The notes under the pieces were generated by a model. It was not told the origin of the DNA, did not search any database, and saw only the letters and a list, made by a program, of their open reading frames with translations. DNA of 64,000 nt from Vibrio sp. RE88 (GTDB lineage: Bacteria; Pseudomonadota; Gammaproteobacteria; Enterobacterales; Vibrionaceae), in assembly GCF_013113835.1 (NCBI RefSeq), contig NZ_VTYQ01000002.1, forward strand, positions 62,001 to 126,000, in the 5' to 3' direction. The position numbers and the translations under genes are program-made. Below are positions 16,243-25,237 of the stretch, one piece after another (the stretch's first letter is position 1; each line of letters starts with the position of its first letter).

Positions 16243-16650
16243 GTGTTGAAATCACCGATATTTTTAGCCGAAGTTGCTGTCAAACAAGCATTCATTCTCA
16301 TGTTAGCGGTACCGATGTTATTTGAGCTAACGTTTGATGCGATGCAGGAGATGGATAAAAGCAACCAGTCGTCCATTTTAGCGGTGGTCGGTCTGTTGAT
16401 GGCGGCGGCGATTGTGGGGGTATTTGAGGCTACGTATCAGAAAACCAACATCCAGCAGCAATCCCATCGTTTGCTGGCACACCTTACTAAGGCGTTGCTT
16501 TTTATCGGTATTTCAGAGCTGATGATGTTAGCCGTTGCAACGATTGGCACGACAGAAAACGTCTATGATGACCCACTGCTTTGGGCGTTGGTGCCAATTT
16601 ATCTTGCGTTATACCTGTACGACTGGTGGGACGCATTAGTCTCCGATTAA
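16243..16650 (+). CDS. Small four-helix integral membrane protein, unknown
   Basis: A 135-residue hydrophobic protein starting at GTG (16243), with GAGG about 8 bp before it; an alternative TTG start follows directly. Four membrane helices are visible, roughly residues 12-30, 46-65, 82-105 and 108-128. I do not recognise the family and no catalytic motif is evident. It starts just after the amidohydrolase terminator and overlaps the end of the convergent LysR gene by 4 bases. It could be a small transporter accessory or an integrity protein; no function is claimed. Confidence 0.6.
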   Translation: MLKSPIFLAEVAVKQAFILMLAVPMLFELTFDAMQEMDKSNQSSILAVVGLLMAAAIVGVFEATYQKTNIQQQSHRLLAHLTKALLFIGISELMMLAVATIGTTENVYDDPLLWALVPIYLALYLYDWWDALVSD

Positions 16651-17522
16651 ACCTGAAACTCGTGGCATTGTTTCAGTGATTCAATGATCTGATGGCCTGT
16701 TTTAGAGAGTGCTAATCCCGGTCTCCAGCTCAGTTCTACTCGGCGAGGGATCTCACTTTGTTCAAACTCAGATGTCAATCTAACCAACGTACCATCCTGA
16801 ATTTGCTGAGTGATGTTAGCGAGCGGAAGAAAAGCAAACCCTTGTCCAGCTTCGAGTAGCTTGATTAACATGGTTAGGTCATAGATTACCGCGTAATCTG
16901 GACTGAATCCTTCACCGTCGTCTTCACCTAACTCTCCCCAGATTAGTTCCTTGTGTTCGCTTAATGCATCCACCGATATAGGCTGAGAGGAAGCGAGAGC
17001 GAGAGAATGGTGGCAAACCAGACCTTCAAGATAATGGCCCAATTTTATGTATTCCACATCGGCCTGATGCAGCTGATTCGATTCATGCTGGACAACAATA
17101 TCGGTTTCGCCACTAAGTAAAGCATTTCGTAAACCTGCTTGTTCATCGCGATAGATTTCTACATGGAGGTTAGGTATCAAGAATAGTTGTTGAATGGCAT
17201 TTAGCAATGGAGCCTCAGGCACGTAGTGCTCTATACCGATGCGAATTGTCGTCGGTTCTCCGGCGCTCAAAGCGGAAGCTTTTTCAGCCAGCTTTTCTAG
17301 CTGTGCCAGTGTATGAGTTAGGGATGGAAGCAGTTGTTCACCTTGCTGGCTAAGCGTGCTTTTGTTTCCCGTGCGGTCAAAGAAATTAACGCCAAGGTCA
17401 ATCTCCAGATCGGAGATCCATTGGCTGACTTGTGACTGCTTTTTGCCGAGCTTTCGCGCTGCTGCGGAAATAGAGCCTGTTTCGATGGCTAGAAGGAGCG
17501 CTTTTAGGTGCGTGGTGTTCAT
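16647..17522 (-). CDS. LysR-family transcriptional regulator
   Basis: A 291-residue LysR-type regulator. The winged helix is at residues 1-60, with GSISAAARKLGKKQSQVSQW as the helix-turn-helix and a substrate-binding effector domain after it. The start at 17522 is preferred to an in-frame start 168 bp upstream because LysR proteins begin a few residues before the first helix. Its target is unclear: no obvious divergent partner lies within the usual distance, since the ankyrin gene on the other strand starts 307 bp away. Autoregulation is likely for the family. Confidence 0.85.
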   Translation of the reverse strand: MNTTHLKALLLAIETGSISAAARKLGKKQSQVSQWISDLEIDLGVNFFDRTGNKSTLSQQGEQLLPSLTHTLAQLEKLAEKASALSAGEPTTIRIGIEHYVPEAPLLNAIQQLFLIPNLHVEIYRDEQAGLRNALLSGETDIVVQHESNQLHQADVEYIKLGHYLEGLVCHHSLALASSQPISVDALSEHKELIWGELGEDDGEGFSPDYAVIYDLTMLIKLLEAGQGFAFLPLANITQQIQDGTLVRLTSEFEQSEIPRRVELSWRPGLALSKTGHQIIESLKQCHEFQV

Positions 17523-17828
17523 CCGTGAATTCCAAGAGAGAAGAGCAACAGGGCTTATTGTAAAAGATACCAAATTTGTTGTGAATGGTTGATTGGGGCT
17601 TTGATTATCACCGTGAATATCCCTCTTAATGTCTAGTGTGCGCGATGAGATATTGCTCCCATACAGATGTTTCCCAGCGGCATGCAACATCGACTTTTCT
17701 GCTCATACCGCTCAATCTACAAAGCACCAGAATAGCATTCTGATCACTGTTCTATCGCGCTTGTCTAAACTTAGTTAAGGGATCAGCTTCATCAGAAATG
17801 AAGGAGCGACGTATCGTAAGGAGAAACG
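17523..17828. other. Intergenic region between the LysR and ankyrin genes
   Basis: This 306-bp divergent gap must hold both promoters. I see no strong palindrome or classical -35/-10 pair in it, and no small gene. The ankyrin gene has an AAGGAG-like ribosome site (17818-17824). Confidence 0.4.
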
Positions 17829-18482
17829 ATGAAAACACCATTTGCGTTAGCCGCGTTACTGCTTAGCACGCCAGTGCTATCTGCCGACTGCAGTGACTTT
17901 TTTCAAAGCGTTTCCTTTGGCAACATCGCCCGCTTAAATGCTTCAGAGTACCCGCAGCAGTGCGTTAATACGTTGTCTAGCAACGGAAAAACGGCCGTCT
18001 ATATTGCGACAGAAAATGATGATCCAGCCATGATTGCTTGGCTGGTCAAGCGAGGGGCTGACCTCAAACAACGTTCTCGCTATGACGACATTAACTACAC
18101 GCCGTTTTTAATGGCAGGCGCTAAAGGCAAAAACAAAGCACTGGTTGAACTGCTAAAGTACGACATCGACTTTGCTTCGACTAACCATTACGGTGGCACA
18201 GCTTTGATTCCTGCTGCTGAGAAAGGTTACCTTGAAACCGTTAAAATTTTGCTCGAGGATGGCCGGACAAACATCAATCATGTTAATGACCTCGGCTGGA
18301 CAGCATTAATGGAAGTGGCAGTACTGGGTAAAGATACGGAAAACTATCAGATGATCGTCAAAGAGCTTTTAAAACATGGTGCCGATGCCAATATCAGAGA
18401 CAACCAAGGGGAAAGTGTTCTGCAACATGCTGAGAGTCGTGGATTAACTCAGATCGCTGAAATTCTTAAAAAGTCGGGTTAA
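17829..18482 (+). CDS. Periplasmic ankyrin-repeat protein
   Basis: A 217-residue protein with a signal peptide (MKTPFALAALLLSTPVLSA, cleavage before DCSD) followed by about five ankyrin repeats. Typical repeat pieces are NGKTAVYIATENDDPAMIAWL, GGTALIPAAEKGYLETVKIL, LGWTALMEVAVLG and KHGADANIRDNQGESVL. Two cysteines near the mature N-terminus (CSDFF, QQCVN) could form a disulphide. Ankyrin repeats bind proteins; exported ones in gammaproteobacteria often sit beside catalase or protect envelope proteins, but no such neighbour exists here. The gene has its own terminator and appears monocistronic. Confidence 0.85.
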   Translation: MKTPFALAALLLSTPVLSADCSDFFQSVSFGNIARLNASEYPQQCVNTLSSNGKTAVYIATENDDPAMIAWLVKRGADLKQRSRYDDINYTPFLMAGAKGKNKALVELLKYDIDFASTNHYGGTALIPAAEKGYLETVKILLEDGRTNINHVNDLGWTALMEVAVLGKDTENYQMIVKELLKHGADANIRDNQGESVLQHAESRGLTQIAEILKKSG

Positions 18483-18492
18483 GTATCCAATG

Positions 18493-18523
18493 GAAAGCTG
18501 GCTGTGAAGCCAGCTTTCTTGTG
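18493..18523. terminator. Bidirectional terminator between the ankyrin and EEP genes
   Basis: GAAAGCTGGC (18493-18502) pairs with GCCAGCTTTC (18509-18518) around a 6-base loop, with TTGT after it. It lies between two convergent genes. The T-run is weak on the forward strand. Confidence 0.7.
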
Positions 18524-18527
18524 TCGA

Positions 18528-19595
18528 TTAGTAAATTGAAAATCGAGTCACTACAGCGCCGTGATCGGACGGATGCATCTCACTATGGCCATCATCCAAC
18601 AGGCAGTAGCTCTCTTCTGCACTCAGATTATCTCCTTTGTACAAGATAAAATCGATTCTCCCTGCGCCTGAATTGCCTTTGAAGAAGGGCGTCCAGGTAA
18701 TGCATTTATTGTGTAGGATATCTGGGTTTACTTCGCGATAGCTATCAACGTAGTTGTGGTTATCTGCCACTCTCATGGTAGGTAAGTCGATATTACCGCG
18801 ACCAAAGATATTGGTTTCCGCCGTTGTATCTACATAGGACAAGGTATTAAAGTCACCCCCAACAATGACGGGGATGTCTTGTTCAGAGTCTTTTTCGATT
18901 TGGGTCAGAATCTCTTCGAGTGGCTGCGCTCTCGCTAAATCGTCTGTGTCTACTAGCTCTTGATTTGAGTATGAAGGATCTGGGAGTAAATTGACGATGT
19001 CGTTGCTTGATGTCAGCCAGATAGAGTAAGTATCCACTTGTTTGCCATTGCCCATATCAACGCGAACGCCACAAATGTGGTTGTTACAGCTGCCTAAGGT
19101 TTCCTTAATCGGGTAGCGACTGAAAATCGCGAGGTTATCATTAGCACCGGAGGTTCTGTATTCAAACCCTAGGTGGTTAGCTAATGCCTCCTGATAACCA
19201 TAAGCTTCCTGCATGAAGATAACATCGGCACCAGAGTGAATGATCTGTTCATAAACGTATTCTTGGCTACGCAGAGGATCCGGCGCTGACCCTGCATGCC
19301 AGATGTTGTATGCCATGGTTGTCAGCTCGTTCGGGTTCTGATTCGCCGCTTCTGTGGTGAATTGCCAAACGTCTCCGGTTACTTTATCTGAAGAGGACTC
19401 AACATCAACACGCCAGTAGTATTGGGTCTCTGGCAGCAAACTGCGGGTCTGAAGCGCTTTGTCTGTTGTTGTCCATTCATAAAGTACGTTCGAGAAGTCG
19501 GCACGGTCGGAAACCAACACTTTGTAAGTCACGTCCTGCTGAGCCTTAAACTCGTCAGGGTGCGACCACTGCAATAGCGTGTCTGTACTGCTCAC
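18528..19595 (-). pseudogene. Endonuclease/exonuclease/phosphatase part of a frameshift-split exported protein
   Basis: This frame (355 codons from GTG) holds the Fn3-like remainder (about residues 1-85) and a full endonuclease/exonuclease/phosphatase domain. The catalytic blocks are IFMQEAYG, VIVGGDFNT and HPSDHGAVV. It has no signal peptide of its own. Its GTG overlaps the TGA of the preceding frame, and removing the duplicated TG at the junction joins the two into one sequence (PQELQV then SSTDTLLQW), which restores the first strand of the Fn3 domain. I read it as the 3' half of a broken or recoded secreted nuclease/phosphodiesterase gene. True coupled translation of two genes is possible but would leave this enzyme cytoplasmic. 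Confidence 0.65.
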
Positions 19596-20464
19596 ACCTG
19601 TAATTCCTGTGGACGGAACGGGGTTTTGACTGGCAGCGTACGTCTGTCGCCTAAATCGTAGTGATAGAGCGCTTTGGAATATTGCGCTCCCATAGCCTGT
19701 GAATAGACACGTATATTATCCATTGCAACGTCAGCAGAAGGAATGTCTTCCAAGTGGCTGTCATAGCCCGGGCTTGCCCCGAACGCGAGGTGCATTGAAG
19801 CCAGTGCAATCGGTGCGCCTGTCACTACTCGCTCACCATTGAGGTAAACGCTGGTTGAGTGTTGGTTGCTCGCCATAGTGAGTTGTACCCACTCTCCACG
19901 AGGAACCTTAACTCCAGAAAACAACTGGCTTGGTAATTGAGTATCTGGAATTTGCGTACCTTCGTACTTCCGCCATAGCTCTAGCGTGTCGTCTTGTGTA
20001 TTCAGTAACAAGACAGGCTCTCGACTTCTTGCTTCACCGTGTGAACCGTTCATCAGAGAGAGAACCTCCTGCTCCGGCTGGGTTTCTTCGAGCTTAAACC
20101 AAAAGCTAACGGTTCTGTGCTCTGACGCTCTTAGATCGGAAAATCGAAGCGCGTTAAGGCCAGTCAATGATTTCGCTATGGAGCCGTCAAAGGAGGGGAC
20201 GTCCAGTAGAGAGCCTAGTTCTTCGATAGTAACAGAGTATTTATTACCCACATTCTGTGGGCTCACTTTTGAGCCTGTCGCATCGTTATCGAAATCCATA
20301 CCAACCGTAAGATTGAAATTGGTTGCCCGTAGGGGAATTTCGAGATCACGAGTTTCTTGTTCAACGATGACTTCTTCATCACAACCGATGAGTACACCGA
20401 TAAGTGATAGCGTCACAAAAGCGCGTTTAAACCGTAATGAAGCGAAAGGTTTGGGAAGCAGCAT
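19592..20464 (-). pseudogene. LamG-like lipoprotein part of the frameshift-split exported protein
   Basis: This 290-codon frame starts with a lipoprotein signal: LSLIGVLIGCDEE gives a lipobox with Cys near residue 28. It is followed by a LamG/concanavalin-like domain (about residues 60-260; blocks RTVSFWFKL, GEWVQLTMASNQHSTSVYLNG and AMDNIRVYSQAM). It ends with PFRPQELQV, which is the start of an Fn3-type strand completed in the next frame. LamG domains bind glycans or proteins, so the intact product would tether a nuclease/phosphatase to the outer membrane. Both halves look otherwise undamaged, so the lesion is recent, an assembly error, or a recoding site. Confidence 0.65.
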
Positions 20465-20836
20465 AGCCTTGTATCCTCAGGAAAATGTAAATCTGAGAAT
20501 AGAAATGGAGTATTAACTTTTTGCTTAACGACTATTAACTGAAAATAACGACCGTCATTAGTTTTTATTTTGAGTGCTAACACGAATATCACGGCTATTA
20601 TTTTACTTGAATAATATAAGGATTATTGATTGATTATAAGGTGAATTATATTAAATATATTCCCTGAGCATTTAGGTTGGTTATTTGTGATAAATAGGAG
20701 GGTTTAATATAAATCCTGTTTATTGATTTTATTTAGTAGCAATGAAATAGCGATGTTTTTGAAACAAAAAAATAATATTAGTGGAGAAGAGCATCCTTGC
20801 TGCAATCTGAGACTCTGTTCTAAAGCGTATTGTAAT
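20465..20836. other. AT-rich intergenic region upstream of the LamG/EEP gene
   Basis: This 372-bp gap is strongly AT-rich and holds the promoter of the reverse-strand LamG gene. No convincing terminator follows the response-regulator gene, and no RNA gene or repeat was seen. Confidence 0.4.
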
Positions 20837-21469
20837 TTACTGCAACATCCCTGAGTGAACTTGTAACCCTAGTTGGGAGAGAGAATAAATTTTCCCTTCC
20901 TCTTTCACGACCAAACCACTGTTAACCAGTTGCTTGAGGTGGAAGTTAAACTTGGTGTGATCCTCAATACCTACCACACGACATAAATCCATGAATTTGA
21001 GTTTGCGATGCACTTTGAGTTGTTTGATGACACTGCGACGTATCGGGTTCGATAATGCACTGAAAATCAAATCGTTATTGCGCTCTTGCTTAGGTGTCTT
21101 CGGAGAGCGCTCGGCATGAACACGTTTTAATGTCACCGATAATGTCGGCAAATTAAATGGCTTGGTCAGAAACTCATCCGCACCTTTTTTCATGGCGTCT
21201 ACCGCGACATCTACTGTGGCAAAAGCAGTGGTAATCACAATGCCGATATTAGGGTGAAGACGGCGCAATGCGGTTAGTGCTTCAACCCCAGTCATGCCGG
21301 GCATCACAACGTCAAATAGCGCCAAGTCAAAATGGCTTTCTGAGGCGGTGTCTAAAGCATCTTCTGCGTTATCGAAAGCCGTGACTTCAAAAGCCTCGAG
21401 AGTCAGTGCTTCGATTAACACTTCTCTTAGTTCTTGGTCATCTTCGGCGAGTAGGAGTTTCAAGGTCAT
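20837..21469 (-). CDS. Response regulator with ArsR-like winged-helix output domain
   Basis: A 210-residue response regulator. The receiver domain occupies residues 1-120, with the acidic pair DD near residue 11, the phospho-acceptor Asp in LALFDVVMPGMTG near 52 and Lys in FLTKPFN near 105. After a linker (SPKTPKQERNN) comes a winged helix of the ArsR/HTH_20 kind: FSALSNPIRRSVIKQL, then LKQLVNSGLVVKEEGKIYSLS. This is not the OmpR or NarL type usually found. Its start overlaps the end of the kinase gene by 4 bases, so the pair is coupled. The proximity to pstSCAB hints at a phosphate or nutrient signal, by inference only. Confidence 0.88.
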   Translation of the reverse strand: MTLKLLLAEDDQELREVLIEALTLEAFEVTAFDNAEDALDTASESHFDLALFDVVMPGMTGVEALTALRRLHPNIGIVITTAFATVDVAVDAMKKGADEFLTKPFNLPTLSVTLKRVHAERSPKTPKQERNNDLIFSALSNPIRRSVIKQLKVHRKLKFMDLCRVVGIEDHTKFNFHLKQLVNSGLVVKEEGKIYSLSQLGLQVHSGMLQ

Positions 21470-22860
21470 TCGATATTCCTAGGTAAGCGAATTTCCACAG
21501 TGAGGCCGGTGATCTGGTCACTCTTTTTAGAGTTCCTGAGCAGTAGCTCTCCACCATGTTGTAGTATGATTTGGTTACTAATGGCAAGCCCCATCCCAGT
21601 CCCTTCTCCTCTCGGTTTCGTAGTAAAGAAAGGGGTTTTAGCTTGTTCTAGCTTTTCCTGAGGCATGCCAGTACCCCAGTCAGAGACGGAAAGTATGGCG
21701 ACGAGCTTATCTTGATACGTTTCGATATAGAGCTGCTTGTGACTTTGGCTGGCGTCAATTGCGTTACTGATTATATTGGTAATCACTTCTTCCAGTTGCC
21801 CAGCATCGCCGGTGACACTCAGTGTTTCATCGAGGCTCAACCCTACTTGAAAGCCTTCCAGTCGATATTGATTCAGCGACAACGCTGACTGAATGACGTT
21901 TGCTACACACACACTTTCTCGTTCAATTGGCTTATGGTGAGCGTAGTTCAATACTTCGTGACTGATTTCCGCTGAACGTTCCAAACCTTGACGAATACGC
22001 GTGATGTGTCGTTTATAAGTGTCACCTTCAGGCAAACTATTCTCGAGTAAATCACAGCTCATCATTGCGCTACTAAGCGGGGTCTTTATTTCATGGGCAA
22101 CCGCTGAGGTGAGCTCGCCCAGCTCTTTAAGCTTGGCATCTTGCTGGGTTTGCTGAATCGCGGCTTCGATTTGCTTGTTTTTCTCATCATCAAACACCCG
22201 CAAAGCGGACCAAAGTGTGACCAAAATGGCGAGTGCGCAAGCGGTACGCAATATCAGCACCCACAGACCATAATCGACAGTCAGTACTCCAGCACTGAAA
22301 CCATACAAGATAAGAGCTAGGCCCGTAAGCTTGAAAGGCAGTGAGGCGCCATGGCCTTCTTTTTCCAGTACGTTGGCGTAGCTCATCATGGCAAAACCGG
22401 ATAAGGCACCGGCGCCTAAGCCGAATACCCAACGTATCTGGTTCGCAGTGTTGTTTAGATAAGCAGCAAATTCATTTTGACCGTAGCGATAAAACAGGCT
22501 GAACACGAACAGAGTAACGACCGCAAGCGTGCCCCCTTTGAGTATGCGAGTATGACGCCAGCGGGTAAGGTCGAGCATCTTCCACGCAAAAGCGCCCAAG
22601 GCGATGTAAGAAACCCATAGTTTAAACACAATAAAGATGTGTAAATCGCGGGTGAGGGGAAAATCGTACTCATACAGGACTAGGTACAATTCCGACCATT
22701 CGTGAAAACCGTGGATTAGGCCGAATAGTGCCAGTGTAGGAAGCGCGGAGGCAATAGCAATACGGCTCTTTTTAAGATTGCGAAACAGGATCGCAAAGAA
22801 GATGGCAAAAAAAGCCAACCCGTACAGCAGGTAGATCTTGAAGATGAGCAACATGTCCAT
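21466..22860 (-). CDS. Multi-spanning membrane sensor histidine kinase
   Basis: A 464-residue histidine kinase. The N-terminal half (about residues 5-220) has roughly seven membrane helices and no large periplasmic loop, which suggests sensing within or at the membrane. The kinase core follows: H-box SAVAHEIKTPLSSAMM near residue 255, N-box NIISNAIDASQ, G1 SVSDWGTGMP and G2 RGEGTGMGLAISNQI. It should phosphorylate the response regulator encoded immediately downstream (4-base overlap). Its ligand is unknown. It is divergent from pstS across a 359-bp gap, so the systems may share regulatory DNA. Confidence 0.9.
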   Translation of the reverse strand: MDMLLIFKIYLLYGLAFFAIFFAILFRNLKKSRIAIASALPTLALFGLIHGFHEWSELYLVLYEYDFPLTRDLHIFIVFKLWVSYIALGAFAWKMLDLTRWRHTRILKGGTLAVVTLFVFSLFYRYGQNEFAAYLNNTANQIRWVFGLGAGALSGFAMMSYANVLEKEGHGASLPFKLTGLALILYGFSAGVLTVDYGLWVLILRTACALAILVTLWSALRVFDDEKNKQIEAAIQQTQQDAKLKELGELTSAVAHEIKTPLSSAMMSCDLLENSLPEGDTYKRHITRIRQGLERSAEISHEVLNYAHHKPIERESVCVANVIQSALSLNQYRLEGFQVGLSLDETLSVTGDAGQLEEVITNIISNAIDASQSHKQLYIETYQDKLVAILSVSDWGTGMPQEKLEQAKTPFFTTKPRGEGTGMGLAISNQIILQHGGELLLRNSKKSDQITGLTVEIRLPRNIE

Positions 22861-23127
22861 TGGTTAATCTTAATTGAGCATGAATCCTTCATCAATGCTT
22901 AATCTAAGTATTTTATAAATAGCATTAAGTATATATTTTATTATATTTGGAATTTACCTAAGAATATTCTGTGAAGTTTTCTTATCAGATTATATTTGAT
23001 TTCTATAATTGTTATTCACGACTAGTCGGTTGACATCGTTTTTTAATAAATCTGTCATATTGTATTTCTAATCTCCGCTTTGTTGATTGGTCAGCATCGA
23101 TCGACTGTTGAAATTATTTCAATATCT

Positions 23128-23154
23128 TTAGTTTTACTTGAACACTAAAACTAA
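23128..23154. repeat. Inverted repeat in the pstS leader region
   Basis: TTAGTTTTA (23128-23136) and TAAAACTAA (23146-23154) form a perfect 9-bp inverted repeat separated by 9 bp. The geometry suits a dimeric regulator or an RNA hairpin 66 bp upstream of pstS. Confidence 0.5.
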
Positions 23155-23157
23155 TAC

Positions 23158-23187
23158 GGGCTAATTAGAATTCATTTTAATTAGCCC
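23158..23187 (+). promoter_or_regulatory. Stem-loop just upstream of the pstS start
   Basis: GGGCTAATTA (23158-23167) pairs perfectly with TAATTAGCCC (23178-23187), 10-base loop. It ends 32 bp before the GTG start, so it is probably in the 5' leader of the pstS mRNA. Possible roles are mRNA stabilisation or attenuation. Confidence 0.5.
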
Positions 23188-23219
23188 TACCTTTTGCTTA
23201 TTTATATCGGAGATATATT

Positions 23220-24263
23220 GTGAAATTCATCAAATCAGCTCTAGTGACTTCAGTACTGGCGGCCGCATCCTTTGGCGTAGCTGCCAACACGACGATTAAC
23301 GGCGCTGGTGCGACATTCCCTCACCCTATCTACGCTAAGTGGGCTGAGCAGTACCAAAAGGAAACGGGCGTTCAGATCAACTATCAGGCGATTGGTTCAG
23401 GCGGAGGTATCCGTCAGATCACAGCAAAAACCGTCGATTTTGGCGCGACGGATGCACCTCTGACTATCGAAGAGCTGAACAAAGAAGGAATGATTCAATT
23501 TCCAATGGTAATGGGGGCTATCGTTCCTGTTGTTAACATCCCTGGCATCGATGCCGGTGAAGTTAAGCTAACAGGTAAAGTGCTGGCAGACATCTACCTA
23601 GGTAACATCAAGAACTGGAATGACCCAGCGATTGCAGCCATCAATAAAGGCGTTGAGCTACCAAGCCAGCCTATCTATGTGGTTCACCGTTCAGACGGTT
23701 CAGGCACAACCTTCAACTTTACTGAGTACCTTGACCAAGTTAGCCCTGAGTGGCACGAGCAAATTGGTGTTGGTAAAGACATCACATGGCCAAGTAAAGC
23801 GACCACTATCGGCGGCAACGGTAATGCTGGGGTTGCGAACTTCGTAAACCGTACGCGTGGTGCAATTGGTTACGTTGAGTATGCGTTTGCCAAGCAAAAC
23901 AATCTTGCTTACACCCAGATGCAAGCGCACGACGGTGATTTCCTGATGCCAACGATGGAAAACTTCCAGTCAGCGGCTGCAAACGCGGATTGGGATAATG
24001 CGCCGGGTTACCACTTGTTACTCAACAACCAGCCGGGTGCACACTCATGGCCAATGACTGCTGCGACTTTCATCCTAATGCACAAAGATCAGGCTGATGC
24101 AGGCAAAGCGAAAGAAATCGTTGAGTTCTTTGAATGGAGCTACACACAAGGTAAAGCTGCGGAAGAACTCGATTACATCCCGATGCCAACCAAGGTTGTG
24201 AACATGGTGAACGACACTTGGAAACAAGGTCTGAAATCTGACGGTCAAACGATCATTCGCTAA
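23220..24263 (+). CDS. pstS: Phosphate ABC transporter substrate-binding protein PstS
   Basis: A 347-residue periplasmic phosphate receptor starting at GTG with GGAG upstream. The signal peptide runs to about residue 22 (...FGVAA), followed by the PstS opening block TINGAGATFPHPIYAKW. Phosphate-binding segments are visible: AIGSGGGIRQITAKTVDFGATDAP and HRSDGSGTTFNFTEYL near residue 160. It begins the pstSCAB operon. A hairpin directly after the stop probably gives pstS mRNA higher abundance than the permease genes. In V. cholerae the chromosome 2 pst genes respond to phosphate limitation. Confidence 0.96.
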   Translation: MKFIKSALVTSVLAAASFGVAANTTINGAGATFPHPIYAKWAEQYQKETGVQINYQAIGSGGGIRQITAKTVDFGATDAPLTIEELNKEGMIQFPMVMGAIVPVVNIPGIDAGEVKLTGKVLADIYLGNIKNWNDPAIAAINKGVELPSQPIYVVHRSDGSGTTFNFTEYLDQVSPEWHEQIGVGKDITWPSKATTIGGNGNAGVANFVNRTRGAIGYVEYAFAKQNNLAYTQMQAHDGDFLMPTMENFQSAAANADWDNAPGYHLLLNNQPGAHSWPMTAATFILMHKDQADAGKAKEIVEFFEWSYTQGKAAEELDYIPMPTKVVNMVNDTWKQGLKSDGQTIIR

Positions 24264-24272
24264 TGAACCTAT

Positions 24273-24297
24273 GCCTCACCAGCTTGGCTGGTGGGGC
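24273..24297 (+). repeat. Intercistronic hairpin between pstS and pstC
   Basis: GCCTCACCAGC (24273-24283) pairs with GCTGGTGGGGC (24287-24297) through one T-G wobble, with a 3-base loop. There is no T-tract. It would stabilise the pstS message, and it argues against starting pstC upstream at 24263, inside the stem. Confidence 0.65.
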
Positions 24298-24310
24298 TGA
24301 TAAATTTGTT

Positions 24311-25237
24311 ATGACAGCATTAACGTTAAAAAATAAAGTCGATGGCGACTCAATTTTCAGCAAACTGAGCTTTGCCAGCGCTTTATTAATATTTATTACT
24401 CTGACGGGGATTGTGCTTTCTCTAATTGAAGGCGGTTGGCCTGCATTTAAAGAATTCGGTCCGGGATTTGTTTTCAGAGATATTTGGGACCCTATCGGGG
24501 GTCAATTCGGTGCAGCGTCGGCAATTTACGGCACGCTGGTCACTTCATTCATCGCTATTGTTATCGCAACGCCTATCGCATTAGGCACTGCAATCTTTCT
24601 TGCCGAGCTGGCGCCAAAATGGGTAAGCCAACCGGTCAGCAAAGCTGTTGAACTGCTCGCGGCTGTACCAAGTATTATCTACGGTATGTGGGGCTTGTTC
24701 GTGTTTGTTCCTTGGTTCTCTGAGGGTTTCCAACTTTGGGCGGGTACGCACCTAGTGGACATTCCGCTGATTGGTCAATGGTTTAATGGGCCTCCGATTG
24801 GTATTGGTCTTTTAGCAGCGGGGATCATTCTGTCGTTTATGATCTTACCTATCATGACCTCTTTGACGCGAGACGCATTGAGATCGATTCCGGATGTCCT
24901 CCGCGAAGCCGCCTACGGAACGGGTGCAACACCGTTCGAGGTGATTACTAAAGTGCTTATCCCGAAAGTGAAGAATGCCACGGTCAGTGCTGGCATCCTT
25001 GGATTGGGCCGAGCGCTGGGTGAGACCATGGCGGTCGCGTTTGTCATTGGTGGTGCGAGCCGTATTGAGTTCTCGTTCTTCATGCCAGCGAGTTCAATCT
25101 CATCAACGATTGCTCAGCAGTTTAATGAAGCAACAGACCCGATTCATATTGCCTCATTGATTGGCCTTGGTGTCGTTCTGTTCATCATTACCTTCTTTGT
25201 TATGGGCTTTGCTCGTCGTCTTCTGAGGAACTCATAA
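24311..25237 (+). CDS. pstC: Phosphate ABC transporter permease PstC
   Basis: A 308-residue permease with six membrane helices and the binding-protein-dependent transport loop in LRSIPDVLREAAYGTGATPFEVITKV (EAA motif) near residue 200. The ATG at 24311 is preferred over an in-frame ATG at 24263, because the latter lies within the pstS-pstC hairpin and adds a non-family peptide; GGTGGGG lies upstream of the chosen start. The stop shares one base with the pstA start (TAATG). It forms the membrane channel with PstA. Confidence 0.93.
   Translation: MTALTLKNKVDGDSIFSKLSFASALLIFITLTGIVLSLIEGGWPAFKEFGPGFVFRDIWDPIGGQFGAASAIYGTLVTSFIAIVIATPIALGTAIFLAELAPKWVSQPVSKAVELLAAVPSIIYGMWGLFVFVPWFSEGFQLWAGTHLVDIPLIGQWFNGPPIGIGLLAAGIILSFMILPIMTSLTRDALRSIPDVLREAAYGTGATPFEVITKVLIPKVKNATVSAGILGLGRALGETMAVAFVIGGASRIEFSFFMPASSISSTIAQQFNEATDPIHIASLIGLGVVLFIITFFVMGFARRLLRNS

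Larger units (their letters stand above)
22861..23219. other. Divergent regulatory region between the sensor kinase and pstS
   Basis: This 359-bp AT-rich gap holds the promoters of the two-component genes and of pstS. One Pho-box half CTGTCAT lies at 23052-23058, but its 11-bp neighbours match poorly. Two inverted repeats lie nearer pstS and are listed separately. Confidence 0.5.

Noticed and set aside
23045..23075. Full Pho box upstream of pstS
   Set aside because: Only one CTGTCAT half is good (23052-23058); the neighbouring 11-bp units match at four or fewer of seven positions.
24263..24310. Earlier start for pstC at 24263
   Set aside because: It lies directly on the pstS stop and inside a stable hairpin; the family alignment starts near 24311.
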